Notes under the pieces: model-generated
Seen by the model: the letters and a program-made list of their open reading frames with translations, nothing else
Database searches by the model: none
What the model was told of the DNA's origin: nothing
Shown: in pieces, positions 17,401-29,400 of the stretch
Position numbering within the stretch: position 1 is the first letter of the stretch
How the letters are laid out: each line of letters begins with the position of its first letter
Translations under genes and position numbers: made by a program
Assembly: GCA_949987565.1 (NCBI GenBank)
Contig: OX465120.1
Span: forward strand, 10,761,580 to 10,825,579
Reading direction: 5' to 3'
Length of the DNA: 64,000 nucleotides
Source of the DNA: Luidia sarsii
Taxonomy: Eukaryota; Echinodermata; Asteroidea; Paxillosida; Luidiidae

Positions 17401-20400
17401 TAGACTGCAAGCCAAGGCTGACAAATAGAACTGGGAGGGGTGACTAGTCTGAAGCAAGGCATGAGCCTCCATCCCCTATTGGTGGTAGACTGCCAGCCAA
17501 GGCTGACAAATAGAACTGGGAGGGGGTGACTAGTCTGAAGCATGGCATGAGCCTCCATCCCTATTGGTGGTAGACTGCCAGCCAAGGCTGACAAATAGAA
17601 CTGGGAGGGGGTGACTAGACTGAAGCAAGGCATGAGCCTCCATCCCCTATTGGTGGTAGACTGCCAGCCAAGGCTGACAAATAGAACTGGGAGGGGGTGA
17701 CTAGTCTGAAGCAAGGCATGAGCCTCCATCTCCTACTGGTGGTAGACTGCCAGCCAAGGCTGACAAATAGAACTGGGCAATGTGACTAGTCTGAAGCAAG
17801 GCATGAGCCTCCATCCCTATTGGTGGTAGACTGCCAGCCAAGGCTGACAAATAGAACTGGGCAATGTGACTAGTCTGAAGCAAGGCATGAGCCTCCATCT
17901 CATATTGGTGGTAGACTGCCAGCCAAGGCTGACAAATAGAACTGGGCAATGTGACTAGTCTGAAGCAAGGCATAAGCCTCCATCCCTATTGGTGGTAGAC
18001 TGCCAGCCAAGGCTGACAAATAGAACTGGGCAATGTGACTAGTCTGAAGCAAGGCATAAGCCTCCATCCCTTTTGGTGGTAGACTGCCAGCCAAGGCTGA
18101 CAAATAGAACTGGGAGGGGTGACTAGTCCGAAGCATGGCATGAGCCTCCATCCCCTATTAGTGGTAGACTGGCAGCCAAGGGCTTATCTCTCTCTCTGTC
18201 TCCCTACATGGAATCATCTCTCTCACCGGGCAACTGCATCTGTTCCTCCAAGATGTGAGAATGAGTCTTGAGAGTGAAGATGAGGCCAACGCCGTAAGCC
18301 AAGAGCTGCAGGCCGGCACAGATGTAGACCAACGGAAGAACCTTGGTCTTGTAGAAGGCGGATTCAGGATCAAACTGAAATAAAAAATATATACAGTACA
18401 CACAAGCTACAAAAAAGACTGAGAAAGGATTTGAATCTGAGAGCTCTTGTTTAACCCACCAGTGCTCTTCTGCTTAAAATTATCCATTATGTTTATATTG
18501 GCAATTTTGCCAACATATGGAAATGGTTTTGATATTATTGGAAAGCTAATGAGGTACTTTTTGCAGAGGTGGGAAAATCTTGAAAACTCAAATTTAGACG
18601 AGAATCCTCATTATGTCGTACCGGGTCACGTATAATTTATTGCGGTCACAAAATTTAGGCCTGAAGGTTACCAGCTAAATTGTAAGATGTAAAGATAGTT
18701 TAAGAGTGACTACTACACGACAGTGTGCTGTACTGCCTACAACGTGTGACAGTTGAGATGTCCTAAGAGAGAGAGAGAGAGTTCCGTTCAGGAAATTCCT
18801 CAGATATCGCCGTGGCAACACTCACTGTCTGACTGCATTGGCTGCACCTGAATGCCTCCTCCATTGTTATGTTACTAGCAGAGCTGGAACAATTCTGAAA
18901 AAAAAACGAGAAAAAGAAAATAAGCCACAACTGAAACTGACTAACTGAATCAAAATAGTCAACTAGTCTTTGCCGGGGTGGGGGCGCCAGTCACAAGCAT
19001 TTAAACATCCAAACCCCAAACCCCAAACCCCAAACCCCAAACCCCAAACCCCAAAAACCCAAAACCCCAAAACCCCAAAACCCCAAACCCCCCAACCCCA
19101 AACCCCAAACCCCAAAACCCCAAAACCCCAAAACCCCAAAACCCCAAAACCCAAACCCCACACCCCACACCCCACACCCCAAACCCAAAAACCCCAAACC
19201 CCAAAACCAAAACCCCAAACCCCAAACCCCAAACCCCACACCCCAAAACCCCAAACCCCAAAACCCCAAAACCCCAAACCCAAACCCCACACCCCACACC
19301 CCACACCCCACACCCCACACCCCACACCCCAAACCCAAAACACCAAAACCCCAAAACCCCAAAACCCCAAAACCCCAAAACCCCAAAACCCCAAAACCCA
19401 AAACACCAAAACACCAAAACACCAAAACCCCAAAACCCCAAACCCCAAAACCCCCAAACCCCAAACCCCAAAACACCCAAACCCCAAAACACCAAAACAC
19501 CAAAACCCAAACCCCACACCCCACACCCCACACCCCACACCCCAAACCCCAAACCCCAAACCCCAAACACCAAAACACCAAAACACCAAAACACCAAAAC
19601 ACCAAAACCCCAAACACCAAAACACCAAAACCCAAACCCAAACCCAAACCCCAAACCCCAAACCCCAAACCCCACACCCCACACCCCACACCCCACACCC
19701 CACACCCCACACCCCACACCCCACACCCCACACCCCACACCCCAAGTATTACCCGGCAGCTGAAGATGCCGTAGACTGTGTTGAAGACGCTTGGCGAGAA
19801 CATGCCGACGATCGAGATGAAGAGGAGGGTGGAGCTGACTGAAGCCGCCTTCATGTTGAAGCGCTGAACGCTGTGCTTGATACCACCGACTATCATGCTC
19901 ATGCCCTGGGGTACCAGACCAAAATGGATGCCATGATTGAATTCAGCGATTTTTTTTTTTTTTTTGTCGATTTGCCCAACATGAGGCCATAAAGCCACTC
20001 AAGGTTAAGGGCTAAGGAAAGAAGGAGATAGGGAGGGACTCATAAAGGCTGGAGATATGAATTGACATTCCCAGATTTGACCAAAACAAGGCTATAAAGC
20101 CACTCAAGGTTAAGGGCTAAGGAAAGAAGGAGATAGAGAGGGACTCAGGAAGGCTGGGGAAATGAATTGACATTCCCAGATTTGACCAAAACAAGGCTAT
20201 AAAGCCACTTAAAGTTAAGGCCTAAGGAAAGAAGGAGATAGAGAGAGACTCAGAAAGGCTGGAGATATGAATTGACATTCCCAGATTTGACCAAAACAAG
20301 GCTAGAAAGCCACTCAAAGTTAAGGCCTAAGGAAAGAAGGAGATAGAGAGGGACTCAGAAAGGCTGGAGATATGAATTGACATTCCCAGATTTGACCAAA

Positions 20401-23400
20401 ACAAGGCTATAAAGCCACTCAAGGTTAAGGGCTAAGGAAAGAAGGAGATAGAGGGGGACTCAGGAAGGCTGGAGATATGAATTGACATTCCCAGATTTGA
20501 CCAAAACAAGGCTATAAAGCCACTCAAGGTTAAGGGCTAAGGAAAGGAGGAGATAAGAGAGGGACTGGAGATATGAATTGACATTCCTCTTGAACTTTAA
20601 GTTATCTGGCGAGATGCTGTGGAACATTGATTGGCCTTCGGGAATTTTTCTTAAATTGTAGAGGCGGCTATTGTTCACATAAATAAAAAAATCCACCCAA
20701 AAAATTGGGCAAATACTCAGCGCTTGTTACGTTGAGCTGGGCAAACCCTCATTAACCACTTCGCGCCGGGACCTCCGAATCCGGAGGTCAATTGGATTGC
20801 CTTTGCAACGGGGCCCTCCGAATCCGGGCACCACTATTGTCCACATTCTAAACAAAGACTCTTTTCAGCTTAGAACAAAGCAATATGAATCAGTACAAAG
20901 ACCCTTTTTGACGCACATTGCCACATTAATTGCAAGATTAGCAGCAGTAATTGTGCAATTGTGGGACTTTTACTGTGGAGGATCGAGGGATACCGCGCTG
21001 CAGCTGAAAGCACGCGGGGGACATTGTCTTTGCATGCCACACAGCCCAACGGTCGTCGGTCTGGCATTGAAATTCCCCCCACATTCTTTACCGTAATCTG
21101 TACGCTCGTTTGTGGCCGACCAACTCGAAGATTTGACTGCCTGGAGTGGAGGCTGGAGTCTGCGGTCAAGGATTGTCAGCAGCGTACACGCACCCACACA
21201 CATATGTCCGTTACGGTCCATTGACGACGCACAAAGGGCCCTTTTTCGAACGGATAATCTCTTGACAAAGGCCACAACGACGTCCGAATTGTGCCAGGTT
21301 TTACTCTCTTGTACCCATAGTATACCCTTATTGATTTATTTCACAGAAATATATTGTTCCGATTGTTTTAGCGAGATTTTAAAATGATGCATTGTTCAAA
21401 AACCCCCGTATGGCGGTCATCGGCGCTGAAAAACCCCCCGGCGCGAAGTGGTTAAAAGATCGTGACAGTCTGGTGTATAGTTTGACATCAATTTGGACTT
21501 GCTGACCGGGATGAAGAGCATCGTGACGAGGAGAGTGCCGACCAGGGCCGACTTGACCAGCGTGTTGTAGCAGGTCCCCTCCTTCTCCCCGTCCTCCTCC
21601 GTCTTCATCTTAAGCAGCATGGAGATGTACAGGATCAGCTCCACGATGGAGCCGAAGGTGGCGTTGAGCACGGCGCCGACAGCGTTGGTACTCTGCGCCG
21701 AGATGCTGCGAACCAAGGAAGTTACGAGTGAATGAAAGCGGGGGGGGGGGGGGGGGGGGGGGGGGGCGGGGGGTGTGATCTGGGTAAAATTAATCGTAAT
21801 TTGATGTGAAACCCTGGTTATTGGACGAAGGGAGTGATTTTGGAGGAGGGTAAAATTAATTAATCGTGATTTGGTTTGAAACCCTGGTTATTGGATGAAG
21901 GGAGTGATTTTGGAGGAGGGTAAAATTACTTAATCGTGATTTGGTTTGAAACCCTGGTTATTGGACGAAGGGAGTGATTTTGGAGGAGGGTAAAATTAAT
22001 TAATCGTGATTTGGTTTGAAACCCTGGTTATTGGACGAAGGGAGTGATATTGGAGGAGTTCAAAAAGTGTTTTTTGGAAAATTCTAAATCAAACACATCA
22101 ATAAACAGTGTAAAAATTTTGTAGATATTAATTAAAGGGTTCTTTGCATTATTTTGTTTCGGAAAAGTGTCTTCCACGTCACAAGGATTGACAGAGATAT
22201 ACGGCAGTTAATGGTTGAATTGCTTCTGACTGCCGCCCCCACCCCGGCAAAGACTAGTTGACTATTAGGAAAGGCCACCATCTAAGGGTTGGATAGCTCT
22301 GATGGAAGAGCACTGGTATTCAAAACCAGAAGTTTCGGGTTCAAATCACGGTCCAGTAAAAGTTGTCTTTGCAATATTTTCAAATCATATACATAAATTA
22401 TAATCTTCAAAATCACAGAGTCATGACCTAGGTGTTCAGCTGATGATATTGTGATTCAAGAGAATTCCTGATTTGTAACCCACTCACCGCCCCTCCCCCC
22501 CCCAAAAAAAAAAAAAAAAAAAAAAAAAAATTAACATGACTCTCTCAGGAGACTCTCGGAACTCTTGGGTTCAAATCCCTGTACGGTCAAACTTTTCTTT
22601 GCCAATTTTTTTTTTTAATTTGTTCAAAATTCCCAGTCAGTTTTTCAGTGATTTGTTTGGTCTTACCTTGTAATGCCCATTCCGATGTAGTACGCCACAG
22701 GAATGATGGCCACAAGGCCCATCACAAATTTCTAGCCACACACAAAAAATCACAAACTTTAGTCTTTCAGGACAGACAGTCTAACCTTGATTGAGAAAAA
22801 CTTTTTAAAAACTAGCAGCCCGGAGATTCAACGGCCACTAGAAATGGCAACAGATTTAGGTGCATCCTGGGTAATCAAATCAGCGCAAGAAAACTTAAAT
22901 AAGACTTAAAGCTTTGCATGGTGGGTGAAGCAATATAGGTAGGCTTGCAGCGACACTGTGTATAAGGTCTCTTTTAGGAAGAGGTATGGTTCTGAGTGAC
23001 ACTGGACAGCACATCGAGTTATCACTCAGATTCTTTTAAGAACCCTCCTATATTGAAAGAAAAATTACTGATCTCCCATGGATCCCAGCTTACACCAAAC
23101 TAATCAAATGCTTAAAATGTTGTTATGTTACCGGTATTTAAAATACTGCTGTGTAAAAACAGAACAATGAAGTATTAAATCAGATCGGATTTGAAGTCTT
23201 GCATGGTGGAAGTACCACGTGGATGGTTTTCAGTGACACCATGTAAGAGTGTGGCTCTGAAATGAGTTGAAATTTACCGGCTCTTTTCAGAGCCACACTC
23301 TCAAAAAGATGAATTACATGGTGTCACTACAAACCTTCAACAAAGTATTCAAATTATCAAGCAGAACACACTGTCGAAAACATCGCTGGTGAATTGAGTT

Positions 23401-26400
23401 ACATGGCTTTATCTCTATTTTCAACCATGAAACAATGAAACTTGTTGTGTGGTATTTGTTCTATATTTTCACTCAGCCTATTCAGTTAGCCCACGGCAAC
23501 ATCTTGACAATTGTTTGAGACAACTTACAGTGATAGGCTGGGCAACTACGTTGGAAGTATCGGCATAGCCAAGCACTATAGTGAAGACAACAAATGTGAG
23601 CATATCTGTGCGAAAGACGCTGATTAAAGGAAGATTTTACGATGAATGTTAATCTAGTACAAAACAATTGACATACAAACATATAGTAAATACAAAAAAA
23701 CTGTTGCAAACTGCTCACTGACTAAAATAACCTGCAATAAATGAATCTCAAAAGTTAGAGGGCCTGACGTTTTCGATCCTAGCAGGACCTTTGAGAAAAG
23801 CCCTCTAACTTTTGAGAGAAACAGATACACAGACTGACAGGTTGGTTAACAGACAGAGAGGCAGGCAGACAAACAGAGAGCAGGCAGAAAGACAGACAGA
23901 CAGACAGACAAACAATAGCAAAGAAATCAAAATGAAAAAAATGAAAAACAAAATGCTTTTTTAATGTGCTACAGTGGACAATAGTCCAAAAAGCATTGAT
24001 CATAATGTATCAAGTTTTTGTATCTACAGCACTGCACACTATACATGTACATGACAACCTTACGGCCTTATCAATGCTACAGCAGCTTAAAAAAGATAAT
24101 TAAACAGACCTTGACTACTTATGTCATGTACAAAAAGTGCTAGTGTACATTAATGACTATCTACTGATACTGGATACCTGCCACAGCGCCCTCGCTTGGC
24201 TGGTTTTTGAAAGCCCTCAAAAAGGATACTGACAAGGATGACGTTCATTCCGTCGACTGTATATTTGTAGTAGTAGACATTGACTCCCTCATACGAACAC
24301 ATGATGACTTCCAAGGAATAGGTCTCGTCTTTGCTCTGGGGAAGAGAAGTGAGGTCTCAGTCTTGGGCATTGAGGTCTCGGTCTTGGGCATTGAGGTCTC
24401 GGTCTTGGGCATTGAGGTCTCGGTCTTGGGCATTGAGGTCTCGGTCTTGGGCATTGAGGTCTCGGTCTTGGGCATTGAGGTCTCAGTCTTGGGCATTGAG
24501 GTCTCGGTCTTGGGCATTAAGGTCTCTGTCTTGGGCATTGAGGTCTCGGTCTTGGGCATTGAGGTCTCAGTCTTGGGCATTGAGGTCTCAGTCTTGGGCA
24601 TTGAGGTCTCAGTCTTGGGCATTGAGGTCTCAGTCTTGGGCATTGAAGTCTCGGTCTTGGGCATTGAGGTCTTGGTCTTGGGCATTGAGGTCTTGGTCTT
24701 TGGCATTGAGGTCTCGGTCTTGGGCATTGAGGTCTCGGTCTTTGGCATTGAGGTCTCGGTCTTGGGCATTGAGGTCTCAGTCTTGGGCATTGAGGTCTTG
24801 GTCTAGGGAATTAAGTTCCCAATCTGCGGCATACATTTGTCACAAATAAAACAGAGAAATTTACCCTGAATGTACAGGTCTTGTTGATCCGTAACTTTTC
24901 TGGAGGAAGAAGCAGAACTTTCCGGATTGCTATCATGTTTAGCTGAAAAAAGGGGGGAAAAATCATTACTTTAAAGCCTCACTTCTGATGGAGAGAGGAA
25001 TGTGATATTTTGTTCTTGCAAAGATTCTTGAGGGGTTCGGCAGAGGAGACCTACCTTTGCAATCGGTATGAAGATGACGGCTAGCCACGTGGCGATTATG
25101 ACGATCACGTGAGCCAGGAGAAGAAACGGACAGCCCAGAATCAGCCAGACGTACGTCGACGGCCTTTTCTGAGAACGCGACGAAGAAAATGTGTCAACGT
25201 ACTAACAGACTGATTACACGACCAATGTTTACATGCCATCACGTGACTTATGGTGGGTCTCATCTCATTTGCATCCCATTTGCATCTCATTTGCATCTTA
25301 TTTGCATCTCATTTGCATCTCATTTGCTGAAGAAACTTGATGGGGTTGATAGCTGTCAGGCCAGTGGTTGCTAAGGGTAATGGTTGCTAGGATAACTGTT
25401 GCTAGGGTAATGGCGGTAAAGGTAATAATCCCTATGACGATGGTTATTCAGGGGATGGTTGAAAGAGGAATTGATTGGGGAGATGGGTGATCGGATAATG
25501 GTTGCCGGGGTAACCATTGCTAAGGTTACAATCTTCGGGGCTACATTCACATCTTGTTTAAAAGATCCACCTACCGTCTCAATTGATGTCAAGAAAGTCC
25601 CGCCCCTTTCATCGCTCTAGCCCCCCCCCCCCCTCACAAGATGAGTGACAGGGGTTGCTACTCAAAAACTCACTGGCGGACTCTTCAGGACTCACCCAGT
25701 ATGAGGGACGACCTTGGCTGTTGTCGTTGTTGATGGGTGAAATGGATGGCGAGGGTTTTGTGCCGTTGTTCTCCTATCAAGGTGAAATGCGATGAGTATG
25801 ATCACGCGCAAGCACACAAAAATGATCGCAGAAAGAAAAAAATGTTCACCAAATTTTCAAAATGAAAAAATAAATAATTCCCATGTTGTGTTTAAGGCCA
25901 CATACAATTTTCAATGTTTTTAAATTTTGACTTTTTTTTCTTCTAAATAGTGTGTGGATGGGTCAAAAAAACTAAAAAAAATTAAAAAAATTGAAAAAAT
26001 TCAAAAATATTGAGCATTTTAAGTGGCCCTTACACAATCATTAAAACATCACACCAATGACAAAATATGAAGATGAGTTAAAATTTGGTTCTGTACAATT
26101 TTTTATTTTTTTGGAGTTGGTGAGAAAACTGACTTATGGTGGACGAATGACAACAAACTGAGTGACGACAAATAGACATCTCTCCTTAAAAAAAAATGAT
26201 GCTTGATGAATTTGAGAAGTTTCTCTGGTGAAATGAACTGTCAAAAACGGTGAAAATAGAACAAAAATACAAAACGAAAATGTCGCTTACTGACTCAAAA
26301 ACTCGCCGGTGAACTCTCCAGAACTCAGATTTATCCAGGTGGATTTCACAAAGCCTTACGATGCACATTTATAGCTCAACTTACGGTGGATAACCCATCG

Positions 26401-29400
26401 TAAGCTGTGGATGGACTTACCCAGTAATCGGTGTTCTGTTCCTTGACGTAGGTTACCACGGACTCGGAGCGCGTCTCCGGGCGTCGGCCCGCGTCCTCGG
26501 CGTGTCCGTTGCCGAGGAGCGGCGTCTCTTCGTCCCGGCCGGGCTCCGGGCTTTCGCGCAACTCGTAGCGCGTCCGCTCCTTGACGAACTTGCCGAAGGG
26601 CCAGAGGAAGTACTTGGCCAGGGCGAAGCAGAATTTGGCTGACAACGGAAAGCGAATCAATGCTCAAAACAAATCAATGCCCACTGGTCCCCACCACCAA
26701 ACGCATGATGTTAAGGCCCTTTTAGGAATCCATGGATCAGGCTCGGGCTCAGGCTTCGTCTCCGTCTGAAAAAACCTTGAAAATCTAGGTTGTGGTTTGT
26801 CGCCAAATTTGAAGGTTTTGGTTGGCTTGATAAGTACAGAGTATTCACCAAGAAACTGGGGCCCATAATTACAGTATACAAGAGGGTTCGTGTTGCTATG
26901 GTAACATACCGTGGTGTCGTCCAATAATTGTGATGAGCATTAGACAGGCAACAAGGAGATACACTAAGGCCAGCCACCAGCCAATCAGAATGGCGTACAT
27001 TACGTTCCCAACAGACAAAGTTGAATCTGTAAAACATACAAAGGAATGTACGCCTTAGTCTTCTTTCCAGCGGTTAAAAAGGCAATACAGAAATAGATAT
27101 AAAAGACAGCCTGCACTAGAAAGCAGATGTTGGGGGTTCGAATCCTGCCTAAGCTGCCCGGATTTTTTTTTTTTTGGGGGGGGGGGTGGGTTAGCTGGCT
27201 ATCAGTCAAAGTACCCAGTGAGTGTAAACTTTGACTGGAGCGGGATTTGAATCCGAGACCTCTGGATTAACGTACCAGCGCTCTTACCATCTGAGCTATC
27301 CAGCCCTTAGATGGTGGCCTTCCCTAATACTCAACTAGTCTTTGCCGGGGTGGGGGTGCCAGTCAGAAGCAATTCAACCATTAACTGCCGTATATCTCCA
27401 GGGATCACGCCCCCGCTTTCATTCAGATGCACAACCAATTGTTGTAAACCTGGCTACAGCAGCTTGGGGATCACACAAAGTGAACGAATTACAAGATTAT
27501 TTCTCACAGATGCAGATGAACAGGCAGTCAGTGCAAAGTACCGAGTCCGCAGTGCTAATTATAATGTCACAAGGACAAACCCTCACTAAATTATGATACA
27601 GAATCTATAAAGACTGCTTTAGTACCAAAACGACTGGAATCGGAATTAATCATATTACCGATTCAAATATGCAAAATACAATTGTAATCTCTTTCCATAT
27701 GCACATGAGGTGAATTTCAAAGTTCACGACAAGAAAAATCATCAAATTATAATAATTTTGTCTAATTTTTCACCACTTTAATACATAGTATTTTCGAGTT
27801 GGGTCCATAGGTTGTCCTAAGATTGCAGCTTATCGATTGAACGGGGTCAAAAATTCCCGCGCGAGTTGGACAAAAGAGGCCAGACTTTGTACCACTTATC
27901 AAAACGTTCCTATTCCCACCATCAATGGTAAAGTTACCACACTTCACATAATTATTATTATTATTATGGTTTATTTATTTCAACATGCCTCCTCACAGCC
28001 AAACGGCTAAAATGTATTGGCATTATACACAATTCCTTATATTTGCTTCATTAAAAACATGTATACATTTACATTTCAAAAAACATTATTTCATTAAGCA
28101 ATTATTAAGGATGTGATCAACACCTAGACGGAGAAATCAAAAATCATTTACACATTGAAACATGGTGATGGTGACAATTATGTAGCCAATTGCCCAAGCC
28201 TACAGAATAGAGAAATCAGTGGTGTAGAACCTGTGGGCGGCTATGCATCTCAGCGGAAAATTAGCATTATACCGAGAGAAATGGTTCAGTAGATGGGGGA
28301 AAGGAAAGCATTTCATTGAAAGTCCACGATGACCAAAAATTGACCCAGGATTTTTGACATTGGAAAGAGCAGCACTCACGTATAGAGGGCTTGACCTTCT
28401 TCGGCTGCTCGTACAGCGTGCGGACTATCTCCGACCTCTCGTCCAGGGGTCGTTTGGTCACGTGACTTTTCCACTTCTTAAACCCAAACTGCGCATCAAC
28501 AGAAGAAAAAAATAATCCAGAGAAACGATCCAAAGGTAATTGACAATTGTGGAAAGACTTGTGGGAAGAACTGGTTTGAAAAAGGTTCTTCTTTTCAAAA
28601 CTAGCTGGGGTGAAAGTTTGTAGGTAAATAATAATAATTATTATAGGCAGGACCTTTTTCAAAAGGCAGGACCGTTCTCAAAAGGCAGAACCTTTCTCAA
28701 AAGGCAGGACCTTTCTCAAAAGGCAGGACCTTTCTCAAAAGGCAGAACCTTTCTCAAAAGGCGGGACCTTTCTCAAAAAGCAGGACCGTTCTCAAAAAGC
28801 AGGACCGTTCTCAAAAGACAGAACCTTTCTCAAAAGGCAGAACCTTTCTCAAAAGGCAGGACCTTTCTCAAAAGGCAGAACCTTTCTCAAAAGGCAGGAC
28901 CTTTCTCAAAAGGCAGAACCTTTCTCAAAAGGCAGGACTGCTCTCGAATGGCAGAATCTTTCTCAAAAGGCAGGACCTTTCTCAAAAGGCAGAACCTTTC
29001 TCAAAAGGCAGGACCTTTCTCAAAAGGCAGAACCTTTCTCAAAAGGCAGGACTGTTCTCGAATGGCAGAATCTTTCTCCAAAGGCGGGACCTTTCTCAAA
29101 AGGCAGGACCTTTCTCAAAGGCATCCAGTCTTCGAAAAAGGTCCAACAAGGTTGAAACTATCACAACCTCAACATCATTGGGGAGGGGGTCGGTGTACGA
29201 TCGGTCCTACCATGTAGTTCTGCTCCATCTTGTGCGCCTCGATCTCGTTGTCCGTGGTCATGTCCAGAAAGACGAAGCCGTCCTCGGTCTGCTGGGTGGA
29301 GTCGGCCGGCTTGGGCCGCCTGCGCAGCCGCGGCCCGGCCGAGCCCTCGCTGACGTCGGAGAGCGCCCCCGACGAGGTGAAGAATCGTTCCCCGTCTCGC

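Noticed and set aside
19010..19743. Interstitial telomere sequence
   Set aside because: CCCCAAA resembles ciliate telomeres only; animal telomeres are TTAGGG, and the array is interspersed with CCCCACA and CACCAAAA variants.
18970..19842. Long frames through the CCCCAAA array (Pro-Lys-Thr or Gly-Val-Trp repeats) on both strands
   Set aside because: Satellite period artefacts with coding-like length in several phases; the array is in an intron.
20961..21387. Transposase fragments in the piggyBac-like element
   Set aside because: The frames are short and lack recognisable DDE motifs; the element is treated as non-autonomous.
24207..24849. Heptad-repeat proteins on both strands of the 21-bp repeat
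   Set aside because: A unit length divisible by three makes every frame periodic; no independent support.
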